From assembly GCF_964204645.1 (NCBI RefSeq), contig NW_027437434.1:53001-117000 (forward strand): 64,000 bases of DNA, in the 5' to 3' direction. The position numbers and the translations under genes were made by a program. The notes under the pieces were generated by a model. It was not told the DNA's origin and searched no databases. It worked only from the letters and a program-made list of their open reading frames with translations. The stretch is from Tubulanus polymorphus. Its lineage: Eukaryota; Nemertea; Palaeonemertea; Tubulaniformes; Tubulanidae. This document shows, in pieces, positions 13,158-24,949 of this stretch (position 1 is the stretch's first letter; each line of letters opens with the position of its first letter).

Positions 13158-13230
13158 TTCGACAATTCGCCGATATTTGTTTGTTTTCTACTGCTCAATA
13201 CAAGTGCACTGTTGCCGAACTGGAAAGCGA
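13158..13230 (+). CDS. beta-arrestin alternative exon B (73 nt)
   Basis: Second version of the arrestin C-domain segment, 1.5 kb downstream of exon A. It has an acceptor ending TTTCACAG and a donor GTAAGT. In phase it reads RQFADICLFSTAQYKCTVAE, then LESE, which is close to the canonical beta-arrestin sequence and so is probably the ancestral or default form. It has the same 73-nt length and the same phases as exon A, and the two share YKCTVAELE exactly. Both would join the exon at 21008 through a split Glu codon. The open reading frame is intact and the splice sites are good, so it does not look like a dead duplicate. Confidence 0.92.
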
Positions 13231-14270
13231 GTAAGTTTATTTGATGGGTTCCCTCTATCTGCCACTTCAGATCACTTTTCCAGATCAACTACCCAGGACT
13301 CAGTTTCACAAAAATAAATTCCCTTCAGACAGATTGAATTTTGTCATCTATTCTGTTATCTGTTCTGTTATTCAGCAATTATTTGGGCCATCTCAAATTA
13401 AGGCCCTAGATTTTGATCTTAACGTTCATGTTTAATCTAGCAAACAAGTAGCCTATCTGCTGTCTATGTACAGCCAAACCTGCTTAGCCAAAATTGGTTT
13501 ATTCCAGATATTCATTTAATCCAGGTCTAATCTAGTATCACTAAGAAATTGGTTTAGTTACTAATGGTTTCTGGATACGTGATACAAAAGCCCACTACCT
13601 GCATGAGCAAATTTGAAAACAATAACTTTTTAAGATCAGAAACAAACTAATTCTAAAAAGAAGACTGGGCATGCTTTTATAAACAAACCACTGAGCTTGG
13701 AGGCTGTGTTACATATTCTAAGCTGAGAATTTTTTGATAGACATAGATTCATTATGGTGCTAACAAATTGAAAGTATCTGTAGACCTCAATCAAATTCTC
13801 TCATTTAAGTTTGATATCTTTGAACTGAGACTTGCTTTACTTGCTTTAGAAAGAGAAATGCACTCAGTGCACTCTGTGCAGCTGAGTCCACTTTCTTGAT
13901 TGAAACCTTTTACCCTTACAAAGCCCAACTCGGAAAGCTTTGCCATAAAGGTTTGGGTCCTTCATCATATTTTAATTCATTTATCAAGTGGGCCATAATT
14001 TCCACCTTTTAAGTCATTTTTTTCCTTTCTGTGATATATGTATCAATCAAAATAATTTTAGTGTTGTATTTTGTTGTTTCAAAAAAATATCCCTTAAAGT
14101 GTGGTGAAATTGCATGACACTTGTATTATTTTGAATTAGAACATTTCAAATAAGTAAATTTTTTAGATACAGTTGTTGAAATATTTGTTTGAATTATTAT
14201 CTTCAGATCAATGTCTTCTGGCTTTTTAATTGTGCCATTTTTAGCCTACTTGGGACTTTAGTCCCAGCAG

Positions 14271-15099
14271 GCAATACGGGATATCGACAAACTCAAGTTC
14301 TGAAATTTCTCGTTTGATGGCGCTAGTCAGAACCGGAAATTGTAACCTAAATCTGGCATGTTCTAGTTCATTTGCAATAAAAATCACGCGGATCAAGCTT
14401 TTAGTTAGAGATATTTTACTTACTATACATCGTCACACGTAATCCTTTAAGTATGATATCCTGGCAATGTGTTGGGTTCGATAAAAGAAAACTTCAAACG
14501 CTAAAGATTGCTTAAAATGTCAAAAAATTACCAATAATCACAAATTTAGCGATGACGTTCGAAGCAGCAAACGAAAGTAAAGACTGGTGCCGGGTGTCAT
14601 CACTTCGTTGTTCACTTCAAGACTCTAAGGTGAATTTATTGCTGACTACACTGATAAATACGAAATAATATTAAGAAATAAAATTGATTTTTGAAGGAAT
14701 GCAATCGTAGATCCATAATAAAAATATGATAAGTATCAGGACTCGAACCGACAATCAAAAATTGGGTCGTCATGTGCTGCCACCATGTGATACCTGGCAA
14801 CCAGTCTTTACATCGTCAGCTGTCACAAAATGTTTTCGATGATTTTAGGACATTTATAGTGATTTCTAGCCTTTGTAGTGAGGTTTTATCGAATCCAACA
14901 TAACGGTAAAATATCACATTGGAAGGATTTATCATGACGATACATAGTAAGTAAAAAAACGCTCATCAAAAACCTGAAGCGAGAGATCTTTATTGCAAAT
15001 GAACTAAAACATGGTGGATTTAGGGTCCAATTTCCGGTTCTGACTAGCGCCATCAAACCAGAAATTCCAGAACTTGAATTTGTCGATATCCCGTATTGC
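14271..15099. mobile_element. foldback element with ~220-bp inverted arms
   Basis: The left arm begins GCAATACGGGATATCGACAA at 14271 and runs to about 14491. The right arm, from about 14880 to 15099, is its reverse complement, with landmarks GATGGCGCTAGTCAGAACCG, GTTCATTTGCAATAAA and TTGGRTTCGATAAAA. The centre contains a poorly paired tRNA-like segment. Just outside the left arm is the hairpin TGGGACTTTAGTCCCA. There is no coding potential. It is probably a non-autonomous foldback or MITE-type element. Confidence 0.75.
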
Positions 15100-15109
15100 G
15101 TTCACTTTT

Positions 15110-16500
15110 CGTCCGTTGTCCGTCCATAGACGGAATCCAGTTATTTTGGGAAGTTTTAAGAAGCTTCAATGTAATGCCTTGATATTTGGTTTGCACACGT
15201 AATCTATCCTAGACACACCTCAGCCCTAAAACTGGCCTGGTCAGAATCAAGATGGCCGCCTGGCAGCCATTGTTGTTCGCCGAAATCAGCACTTTTCAAA
15301 CATTTTTCGAGGGAAATTCTGAAGACGCTTGGATCAATTTCCTAAATCTTTTGTATATAATTGCATCCCCCTAGGGCCCATTAGCATGTGAAAAATTTGG
15401 GCGATTGTACACAAGATGGCTGTCCTGTGACCTGTTTTTTGCCCGAAAATGTCAATTTTGGTCCGAATTTTGAGTCCTGTAGCTTCTTAATGGATTGCTA
15501 TTTTTCATTTAAATTTGTGATGGGTATTCTATGGAAAGGGATTTTTAATACATCAGACAGGTATTTTTGATCAGCAATTGGCGGTCTTCTTAGTGTCATC
15601 AGTATTCATCTATAGGTGGTAAAACGTTTTTTTTTTTAGGAAAATATCAAGAGGTTTTGACTGATAGGCTGTTATTAGCACTGTCATGAGATACATCTCC
15701 TCACATGGAATTGGAATCACCTAATTCTTTGTTCTTGCCACTAGGGGAAGTTAAATATCGAATGATATATAATTTGTCTATTTATATTGGTACCTAAGCA
15801 GATTTTGTAACCACAATCAATTGCAAAGTTTTAGCTCATGACATGTTTTATTATTGTTGTGAGTTTCAATGTCATTGATTTTGGCATATTATCACCAGGG
15901 GGCGTTGAATGATAGAATTACTTAGTATTTCCACATTATGTTAGTACCTAAACAAATTTTGTTACCACCATTAATTGCAAATTTGTGGCTCATAACATGT
16001 TCATGATTGTGGTGAGTTTCAAGGTGATTGGTTTTTGCATATGGCCGGCAGGGGCATTGAATAATATAATAACTACATATTTCTACATCATATTGGTACC
16101 TATGCATATTTTGTTACCACAATCAATTGCAAAGTTGTAGCTCATGACATTTTCTATGATTGTGGTGAGTTTCAAGGTCATTAGGTTTTACATATGGTCA
16201 CCAGGGGCGTTCAATAGTAGAATAGTTTAGTATTTCCATATCTTATTGGTACCTAGGTATATTTTTTTTATCACAGTCAATTGCTTATAGCGCGTGGCAT
16301 GCTCTATGATTTTGGCGAGTTTCAAGGTCATTGGTTTTTTTATGATCACTTGGGGGCATTTGAAATTGTTAGATTGTGGTATTTGAAACCACCTTCCAAG
16401 GGGGCATGGTGTCCCTGGACCCCTGGTATTAATCTCGGGCAATCTGTGATGGAATTGTATGTGAAAAATCTTTGCCGTTGACCTGTGACACTGGAGATTA
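15110..16500. repeat. dispersed repeat with ~165-bp tandem units
   Basis: The 5' part (CAAGATGGCCGCC, TGGCAGCCATTGTTGTTCGCC) matches 62250-62400. From about 15780, three to four imperfect units recur, each with 'accacaatcaattgcaaag', 'agctcatgacatg', 'gagtttcaaggtcattgg' and 'accaggggcgttgaat'. The same units occur at 25760-26085, 27870-27960 and 62985-63290. Confidence 0.8.
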
Positions 16501-17723
16501 TTGTCCAAATTGAGGTTATTGTTGAATTTAACCTTGGGGTTTACTCAATTGACATATATTAAACCTGAATTTCTAAGTTGGTATTCATCAAAACATTTTC
16601 CTGGTATGTGTTTAAGAATCCTTAAAGGAAACCCTGATATCTACATATAAATTGTTTATTGTTTATTGTTTGAGGAGAAAACTGGGATATGTTTGATATG
16701 AAATGGGCATCTGATCTAGATGTCAATTGACGTGTGAACAGTTTTCCTCTGTGTATCTGTGCTATAATATGATGATGCTATATTGTTTTGATGTATTTGT
16801 ATCTGTTTTTTTCTCACTATCAGTAGCAGCAACAGGCAAGTTCTCTTTATCATTCATTTACTCGTCTGTTTGTTCTTGTTTTTCTTTTTTAACCATATCA
16901 TTCTTCACACTTAGCATCATGATCCTGCCCCTACCTAACCAAGCCAATCCTGCGCACATGCTAAGAATTTCTGGCTCAGTGAGGCGTTTGTCAATTTCCT
17001 GTGTTAAATCTGACACCAATAAGAGATTCATGTTGAAACCCAAATAATTTTCAACAAATTGTGACAATTAATTAATTGGCTAAATAGGGTGTAGGACTTG
17101 TTAGGCTTAATTATTGAATATATCTCAACACAAGATAATCTGGTGATTTGCTTATGTATTTGGATCAGTCACATAAAGATTTACTTTCCAGTCATTTACA
17201 TATCTTTTAGTATAATCCTAGCATCTTTGTTGCCAAATCGGTAGAGGCAATTTCTCTTGTGAGGAGGATCCAGTACAAGGCTGTATGGAACTTCTTTCTG
17301 CCCCTTTATTAATCTAACAATTAGAAAAAGCTTATTTCCAGGTTGAAAGCTGTTAAAGATTTTTCATAATTTCTCAGATATGAAAAAGTCACTGAGCAGA
17401 TTTCTACAAATACCTCTCATTGGTAATTTAGCATATGCGGGTTTGACTGGCCCTTATACTGGGACTTTCCTTGGCCATCCTTGTGGTGTATGAACTGCCA
17501 ATCCTCTCGAGCAATGCTAGCTTAATCTTCTAACTTTTATTACATGATGATTTAAGTTAAGCTTTTATATTTAGAGTGATTTCATTATGTCTATTGAAAA
17601 TATGTACATATCATAACATTGTTGTTCATATCATAACCAATTTTGAATGTTATTATAATTCAAAGCATGTTCAATGAATGTGACTAAAATAGAATGTCTT
17701 ACTCGAAAATGATTGATTAATCA

Positions 17724-17846
17724 GGAGCCGGTTGCTCAAAAATAAGCTAAATTGAGCCAATGGTTAACCAATGGTTAAATGGATCCACTAAAGAATTATA
17801 TTGAAAGGTATAGCAACTAGCGGTTAACTTTTGAGCAACTAGCCCA
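17724..17846. repeat. small hairpin element (~120 bp)
   Basis: GCCGGTTGCTCAAAA at the left faces TTTTGAGCAACTAGCCC at the right. Inner inverted copies of GGTTAACC-type sequence lie between. The right end is followed by two diverged tandem copies of an approximately 150-bp stretch ('tgctagtttccc', 'tttcgatga'). Confidence 0.55.
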
Positions 17847-19029
17847 TTCGAGGTGACTATTCTTGTTTCTGCCAGTTTCCCGTTTCTGCTAGTTTCCCAT
17901 TTTATATACGTAAAACATATTAATATGTATCAATAATGATTGTTATTGGTGTTTTCGATGAAATTAGATATACATGTACAGACACATCAGGCATGTTGTA
18001 TCCTACCTTTTGAGCGACTGGCCCATTTGAGTTGATTATTAGTGTTTTCTGCTAGTTTCCCTTATTAGATAAAAACATGTTGAAATGTAGGAATTTTGCC
18101 ATTTTATTGTTATAGTTGATTTCGATGATTCTTGATATACTATGGGAAGCGATTCATGCAAAAAACAAGACCATTGATCGGAAGTAGGATAATTGTTTCA
18201 CTGTAGTATATTCCCAAAGGTGTATCTTTAAAGCTAGGTAGCTATTCTGTAACATTGTAGCTAATTTGGTCGCTTCTTCCAGAGTTCACCGTTAGGTATC
18301 GCCATGGAAACGTTTTGGCTGTATCTTTCATTCTTAGTGCAAGAGTTTTATATAAATGATAGGAGAGAAAACTTTGATATATATATATTTTTTTTTGTTC
18401 TGTAGATTGATTTCAATTTTATGCCGCATTAAATTAATGTTGCCAAATGTAAATGGCCCATACAGTCTGATCGACGACAGTACTTCATCACAATTACTTA
18501 TCACACGTATGAGTCCAACGATACCTTTGAAATCACGAAATACTTTCTTCCTATCTGTGAGAAATTCTTAGACATCCATTCATCCATGAAAAAAATTCAA
18601 TGGCCTTAATATATTTCAGGGGTCAGATTCAAAATACATGTCTAATTGAAAAATTATGAAGAAGTTTGAAAAATCCAATAACGTGTTGGTAAAAATATTT
18701 TGATCTATTCTATGCATAAACTGGAGCTAGATTTATACAAGCTCTGTTAAAATCTAAAAAGTCTTATTTCACATTTCAAATTTTCCAGATAGTGATCAGT
18801 AAATTGCCACTGCTTTTGTTATTGTACTTGTCAGAGTGAGTTTGACGAGAAAAAATTTGGAAAAATTATGTGAAAATCCTGGTATTTTGCAATTGAAAAA
18901 TATGCAACAAAAACTAATTGCAAGGGTGGGGAAAAGTGCTTAAGACGACACCTAACAGCAAATATTGGAACCTATGCGCAAATAAGCTACAGAGTTACAA
19001 AATAGCTACGGTACGAAAAAGTGACATCT

Positions 19030-19270
19030 TCATGTATATACTATGGTGGTGCATAAAACTTTCTTCCTTTGGTACAAAATAACGTCCAAACGAGGCTAAG
19101 TTTCTCTTCATAACCTTTAAAACATTCAATGCAGTAATAAAAGCTCTAACCCTATTGAATTTCATCGGAATCGGTTGCTTATTCATCAATTTAGTTATTT
19201 ATTTGTTGTTGGATCTACTTTTCGTCTCAGGAGAACACATGCATTTTTACGTATATTCATGCTTCAAACA
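19030..19270 (+). repeat. dispersed repeat shared with 32570-32800
   Basis: Shared landmarks are 'actttcttcctt', 'taagtttctcttc', 'cattcaatgcagtaataaaa', 'ccctattg.atttcatc' and 'acgtatattcatgcttca'. A shorter match lies near 1850-1900. No coding potential. Confidence 0.65.
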
Positions 19271-21007
19271 AGTGCTCGTTACAGACTCGCTGCTATGTGG
19301 TGTATTGATCTGCGCATGTATATGAAAAGCTCGTGGCCTAGTTATTAACAAGGCCATGCGCTTAAGTTTTCCTGGAAACTGCAAATTATTCAACTGCCAG
19401 GGTTCGTCGCGGCTGGCCGTGAAAAGCAGTGAATTTAATAGAAGGGCAGTAAAATTGGGAACTTGGAAATTGTTCAATTTACGAAAATAAATTGTCTAAC
19501 AAACTTTGTACACAGTGTATAGAAATATTCACACCATGAATGTGGAGAGTATCTATTTGAGTGAGTGGGGAACTAGCTACCATTTATATTCATGATGAAT
19601 CGTCATGCTGTTGTATGTGATGGAGATCGTATCAATAGACAGATTTTCATGAAAACTTCTGTATTCAATCAAGGGGGACAACTTAGGCATTTTTGATTAC
19701 TTGGAGCACGGATTCTCTGAAATTCTGCCAAAACTTCATGCGTTTCCATTTATAATTTGAGAAAAGACATTTTTTCTTGATATTTTCCGTCATTATTGTC
19801 GATGTAATTGTCCGTAAAAAGTCAATTTTCTCCCATCATTTGAATTCAATCCAATAGTTATCACTCTTTTTCATTTGTTCTTCTTAAATCTCTACAGCAC
19901 CAATGTTAAATTTTGATGCTGATTAAACATACACTCATGTCAATTTAGGTAAGTCCATACTAAGAATTTCGTTTCTTGTTTATAAATTACCATAAAACTT
20001 GGTGTGAGGATTGAGTGAGATGAAATGTCAAACCCTATTGAAATTTATGTCATTGGCTATCAAATAGATTTAGCCTGTAATTCTAGATGGATTTCCGTGA
20101 TTCTTGGTCTAAAAATTGATGCAGTTTATCTATGAATGGGCACCGTGTCAGCGTTGATCTGTTCAAACCATCATTGTGACTCAATGAAGCCATATCCCAC
20201 TGAAGTTTTAGTTGTAGTCAAGTACGCCATAGTACGTACAGCTTGAGTTTCAGAAACTAATTAAAATTTGATACTCATATCAATTAAATCATACCTTAAA
20301 GTCGCAGGTCAAAACAAATAATTTGTGGTCCATCTTTTTCAACTTCGTTAAAAAGGCCAAACTCCTCGCTGTAGGCTTAGAAAAGGTACCGTAACTGGCG
20401 TGAGTTTCTTCAATTATGCTGAGGCGGGTAGTTCCAACGACTACTTAATAGGATTAGGCACAGGCCTAATTGGTAGTATTATAACAAAACAGGCTTGTTT
20501 GCGAAGTGGTGCAGTACACAATTGCTGGTGCATCGTAAAGCGTTCTTAACACTCACTGTATACTACAATAACCACACTCAAAGTGGTGAACAGATGATAA
20601 GATAAAAACCCACTATGTACAAATTATAAAATTTGAATCAAAACATCATGTATTTTATATTTATGTTTTTTTAATGAATAAATTCTCAGTTTTAAAATTA
20701 AAATTTGTACACCAGTTTGCAATTTTAAGCACGATCGCTGAGTTGCTCAAAGTTTTATCATCCAATGTATTCTTGTTTTCTATCAGTTTAGATTTATCTT
20801 AAGAGTAAGTATGTGTTAACCTGAGAACGTTCAATGGAATTAGATATATCATGATATACATTAATCACAACACACATTAATCACATGGGACAGGATCTAT
20901 GAATTAGAATGCAATGATATTGTAAGCACTGAAAAATCTGTAAATTAGGCAATGTGATTGGCTGTTTGTTTGATATCTCATGTCCATGAATGTTTTTGTT
21001 TTTCTAG

Positions 21008-21154
21008 GGAAGGATTTCCAATACAGCCGAGCACTCAAGGTTTCTGTAAAGTCTACTATTTGACTCCACTGCTGTTGAATAATAGAGACAAACGTGGCCT
21101 CGCACTCGATGGAAAGTTGAAACATGAAGACACTAATTTAGCATCATCAACTAT
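21008..21154 (+). CDS. beta-arrestin exon (C-domain, [18 protein letters not shown])
   Basis: Exon of 147 nt with acceptor TTTTTCTAG and donor GTAAGC. It encodes [20 protein letters not shown] and continues with [17 protein letters not shown], the most conserved block of the arrestin C-domain, which holds polar-core and lariat-loop residues in known arrestins. The first base completes the Glu codon left by exon A or B. The last two bases (AT) are completed by the first base of the exon at 32358. The start of the exon ([11 protein letters not shown]) is the usual variable linker between YKCPVA and the FCKVY block. The neighbouring introns are 7.8 kb and 11.2 kb and full of repeats. Confidence 0.97.
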
Positions 21155-21274
21155 GTAAGCAGCAACTCATGCGACTGACAAACTATTCCAGAATTGACAT
21201 TCCAATTAATAAAATAACCTATTGCGGAATTGTTCATACCACCAGTGAAAATTTTCCATTTTAGCTACTAATTA

Positions 21275-21815
21275 CAGGGATGATGATTTTCCACCGTTCG
21301 GCGGATTTCCGCCTTTTCAATCAATTTTTATCATTTCTCAGATCGATGCAAATCCGTTAAAAAAATGGGGAGGGGGTGGTGGGGATAATGGCATCTTAAG
21401 GATAAATTGGTATGACCATAAAAGCGTTTTTATGCGTGTGCTCGCGTGTAGTGCTGAAAAACAGCTTTTGCGGCCCGTAACGTAGCACCGCCTACATTGT
21501 TTTTCTTATGCAAATGAATAGATGATGTGCATCTGGACTTGTCTTGTGTTTTTCTTATGCAAATGAATAGATGATGAGCATCTGGACTTGTCTTGGAACT
21601 AGCAGTGTGTTAATGGTAAAACATTGGACGATGTTGTTTGATTCTCTGAGTGAAATTTCAATCTTAAAACTGCTGAAAAATGATGAGACAATGTGAAAAA
21701 TCAAAATTTTCTGGGGGAGGACCCCTGACGCCGCCAGTAACTTCACGCCTCAGCTTTCTTTATTACGAGATTTAAAATTTTCTGCCTTTTTAATGATGCC
21801 CTGTTATCATCCCTG
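21275..21815. mobile_element. MITE of the CAGGGATGA family, copy 1 (541 bp, TSD TAATTA)
   Basis: Begins CAGGGATGATGA and ends ATCATCCCTG. It is flanked by TAATTA at 21269-21274 and 21816-21821. The subterminal region carries CCACCGTTCGGCGGATTTCCGCC-type inverted motifs. A 49-bp unit is duplicated in tandem at 21499-21597. There is no transposase ORF. Confidence 0.82.
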
Positions 21816-21941
21816 TAATTAGACTCATAAATCGTGTCCCCCTAAAATTCAATAAAAAGGAAGCATAATCCTTTACTTATAAACGTAGAATTAAAACCTT
21901 CATTCGCGTTCTTTTAACCACGAAATACTTTCACAACATTT

Positions 21942-22640
21942 TTAGGCCATCCTATTACTATACTAATGGAGCGAATTTAGATGATATAGTTGCCAGTGCT
22001 TAGACTGTGCAACTGAGCATATATTCATACAAATCATTCATTAAAGCATTATTCATTCTCCAAATCCTAGGGAGCTAAATTTTGAAAAAGGGCCTCGTTA
22101 AAATATATGGGAGGTTTTTTGCGAAAATCTGAACGCAAAAATATCAGTTTCAATCAGAAAGGAAAGTCTCCTCTATGGTTGGCTTAGCGCAGAAATCAGA
22201 ACTTGAACCTATGGTATCGTCTATTGTTTTACTGCTGGGTTTTATTTTAAGATAGAGGTTTTTGGGAAATATTTTTATTTGCTATTTATTTTATTTGGAT
22301 GACCTTGTAATGCTAATTAGCCATTGCTCGAATTACAAATTCAATCAAATTTTTATTTTGCAAAAAAATTTTAAAAATCCAATTCAGTTTTACTTAATTG
22401 AACAAATATAACATCAAATCCATTTCAATTTTATTTCATTCAAATCAATAAGACCAAGGAAAAAGATTGATCTGAGGTTTTTGTTCCTGCCATTTCCCCG
22501 TCAGTGCTACTTATGAAAACATGATTGTACCATTTAATTTATATTGAGCGGGAAGTGTATTTTGAGAAATATAACCGACAGATTGCACTTTTTGCCATTC
22601 ATGAAAAATCAACAGCTGTTGTGCCCCTTAGGGCTCTTGT
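21942..22640 (+). repeat. Helitron-like repeat (copy B1)
   Basis: Begins 'ttaggccatcctattactat', then ATGGAGCGAATTT, and ends GTGCCCCTTAGGGCTCTTG with an imperfect terminal hairpin. It is collinear with 28106-28975. It has no TIR and no target duplication that I can see. Confidence 0.75.
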
Positions 22641-22683
22641 TTGTTTTCATTTGTCAGACATTATTCAAGATATTGTCATTTGG

Positions 22684-22977
22684 TGATGACTATATGGTGA
22701 TGCTGTAATGTTGCTTGGCGCGTGCACGTTTGATATGATAACAGGCTGAATAATTTGTACGCTACGATATTTTGGACGTAGACCATAAACAAATGTTTAT
22801 CTTTGGTCTTAGTTGACTACAAAATAATTCTTTAAGAACGACGAAATACAATATAAACTTCTAGCATTTTGACGTCACAAATTGTTCAGATTTTTGAAGC
22901 AATGCCCTTTCTCCAAACAACCTCTAGCTTTCAAGGTAAACCACACTTTTCAAGGTACACCACACATGGGCAATTTA
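22684..22977 (+). repeat. composite repeat, 3' part (copy 3)
   Basis: Matches 38930-39540 from 'ggtgatgctgtaatgttgct' to 'catgggcaatttatt', with an internal deletion around 22760. A short local duplication of 'caaggtacaccacac' spoils the terminal palindrome. Confidence 0.75.
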
Positions 22978-24033
22978 TTTGAGAAATTAACCAAAAGTGT
23001 CAAAAATTCGATTTATCGGAGCACATTTTTTATGCAGCATCTTTAAGTGTCAAGAATTACACATGTGAAAATTCAATGCTATTTGCGTGGGAAGAAATTT
23101 ATCTCGTCGAGATCTGACGCTTTGTTCGTTATTTATGGGCTTTCAAAGACGAAACGCCCAAAATCTCGGTTATATATAATTTGTGTTGACCCGGTTTGAA
23201 CTACATCATGACGTCATAGCATTCGTTGAATATGTAAATGAGGTGGATCAGCAGGCGCTAAACAAAATGGAGGCACAATTGAAGAGGTTTATATTCATCA
23301 TTTCTAGCGCGAAAATACTGATACTCAAGGCGTATGATATAATGATTTATTGTGTGCGATGTGTTCAACAATTCATCTAGTTTTGAAATCCCGTGCATAA
23401 GGTAACATTGCATCAAGATATCTGACGAAATTCTGGTTTCAAATTGCGGAAATTTACTTCTGTGTTTGCCACACGGCTGATTTACAGATGGTAGCATTGA
23501 ATTTTTAGAGATTAGTCTGATATTTACACGACTGGAATACTTGTTTAATCATCATTGATTTAAGTCATTTAATTGACGTTCGCATTAACGATCTGTTTTG
23601 GAGCCTGATTATTTGTATTAGTTTGTAAATCGCTGCACAGTGATGGACGTTCGCGTTGAAAACAGTCGTGAACAGTGGCGTAGGCAATATCGCCTTATAC
23701 TCATGTTCACTGCGTGTATGTATCTGTTATAGATAACACGTGCCAAGGCGCAGGTTGCGCGTATCAACGATTATGAGTGAAGATGTAAGCTTGCCTGCCT
23801 ACTTAAAGGGGAACTGCAGTGAAAAAATGTTTGTATCTATATATGTTAGAAACCTTTATAGATACATTTTCACAACAGCAGAAAAAACATTTCATCTAAT
23901 ACTTTATCCAAAAAAGAGGGTTTTGTAGAATGCTTGGCCGCCGCCATTTTCTCCACGTAGCAGACGCTTTTCGTCATAGCATCTCATCAGCAGCAAACTA
24001 TCCACTGAAGAAGACTCAGATAACAAATACACG

Positions 24034-24451
24034 CGCCCCTGCAACTAATCTAGATGTCAACTCTGCCCTCTCATCAACTCATCACCGACCGTCACCGCAG
24101 CCAACAACCAACAACTCAAAGTCACTGGACCCTACACATGCGACTCCACCAACGTTGTTTATGCCATCACATGCGATATGTGCCCTGGAACCATCTACAT
24201 CGGAGAAACTGGACAAACATTACGTCAACGCTTGAACGGTCACAAATTTGATCAGACACAAGAAAATGGATAAACCTATCATTTCAATCTTCCGAACCAC
24301 ATAATCAGAAACCTAAAAGTGACCGCGTTACATAAAATGAACACTTCTAATAAGCATTCGAGCGAAATCATGGAAAAAAAACTTATTCAACGCGGTGATA
24401 CTGTTAATCGTGGCCTCAATGGCGATCTAGGATTCATGTCCCACTACAGAA
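24034..24451 (+). pseudogene. Penelope-like retroelement, GIY-YIG endonuclease end (fragment)
   Basis: One reading frame gives SRCQLCP, then YTCDSTNVVYAITCDMCP and TIYIGETGQTLRQRLNGHK, and, after a stop, EKKLIQR and GLNGDLGFMSHY. The Cys-containing linker followed by a VVYxITC...YIGETGQTLRxRxNGH core is the GIY-YIG nuclease that terminates Penelope-like elements, here with the usual C-terminal GFMSHY ending. In-frame TAA stops occur near 24046 and 24270. The reverse transcriptase part is absent. In the family, the nuclease nicks target DNA for retrotransposition; this copy is dead. Confidence 0.8.
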
Positions 24452-24751
24452 CGTTATTTCGTTTGTTATTCATTGTATCTGGACTTATCTCGGACTTCCA
24501 TTTCTTGTTATTCGTTGCTCTTAGATACTATCTGTTTATTTTACTTTGATATAGTTTCATTTTGATTTATTTCTCTTTGATTTGTTTTAGTTTGTTGTTC
24601 CTTAATTAATTGATTATCTACTCATTCACTTAGTTATTAATTATCATGTCACTCATCATTTATTTGTAATTACTCTTCTCACTCAGTTTCAGTTCTCTGT
24701 AATTAGTGTCAGTCTACCTATAAATACTGTTGTTTTTCTATTGACTATACT

Positions 24752-24810
24752 CATTCACCTGATGAAGCTTCTATTCATTAGAAGCGAAAGCTCGTGCGTC
24801 AAATAAATAG
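24752..24810 (+). ncRNA. hammerhead-like motif in Penelope 3' end
   Basis: CTGATGA (24759-24765), a 6-bp stem GCTTCT/AGAAGC with loop, GAAA (24786-24789), then GCTCGTGCGTC. The order CUGAUGA, stem II, GAAA is the hammerhead ribozyme core, and Penelope-like elements are known to carry such motifs. Stem III is at best two base pairs and stem I does not pair convincingly, so activity is doubtful for this copy. Confidence 0.5.
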
Positions 24811-24949
24811 TTAACCTATACAGTACTACTCGTCTCGTTACTTATTGTATACAAGTTGATTAGGAAATTTCAACTAGTGTTATGCTAAACAACAACAAGA
24901 GTAGAAATGAATGGCCAATTATAATTTTTTGACTGCAGTTCCCCTTTAA

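Larger units (their letters stand above)
13231..21007 (+). other. arrestin intron (7.8 kb)
   Basis: The intron between exon B and the next constitutive exon. It contains a foldback element (14271-15099), a 165-180-bp tandem repeat block (15110-16500), a small hairpin element (17724-17846) with a diverged tandem duplication downstream, and a dispersed repeat at 19030-19270 that recurs near 32570-32800. I found no third copy of the alternative exon. The stretches 16500-17720 and 18060-19030 show nothing I can name. Confidence 0.75.
23807..24945. mobile_element. TTAA-flanked DNA transposon (1139 bp) carrying a Penelope fragment
   Basis: Perfect 14-bp terminal inverted repeats AGGGGAACTGCAGT (23807-23820) and ACTGCAGTTCCCCT (24932-24945) are flanked by TTAA at 23803-23806 and 24946-24949. 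The similarity extends inward (GAAAAAA / TTTTTTG). TTAA targets are used by piggyBac and Kolobok superfamilies; these ends do not decide between them. No transposase is present. The interior is largely a Penelope-like 3' fragment, so this is either a nested insertion or a captured sequence. Confidence 0.8.

Noticed and set aside
14735-14810. tRNA gene on the minus strand
   Set aside because: The acceptor-like ends and a B-box-like GGTTCGAGTCC are present, but the T and anticodon stems do not pair properly, so it is not annotated as a tRNA.
16727-17067. Overlapping ORFs on both strands, the minus one containing EPEILSMCAGLAWLGRGR
   Set aside because: It looks somewhat protein-like, but I recognise no family, see no splice sites that fit, and it lies in an arrestin intron.
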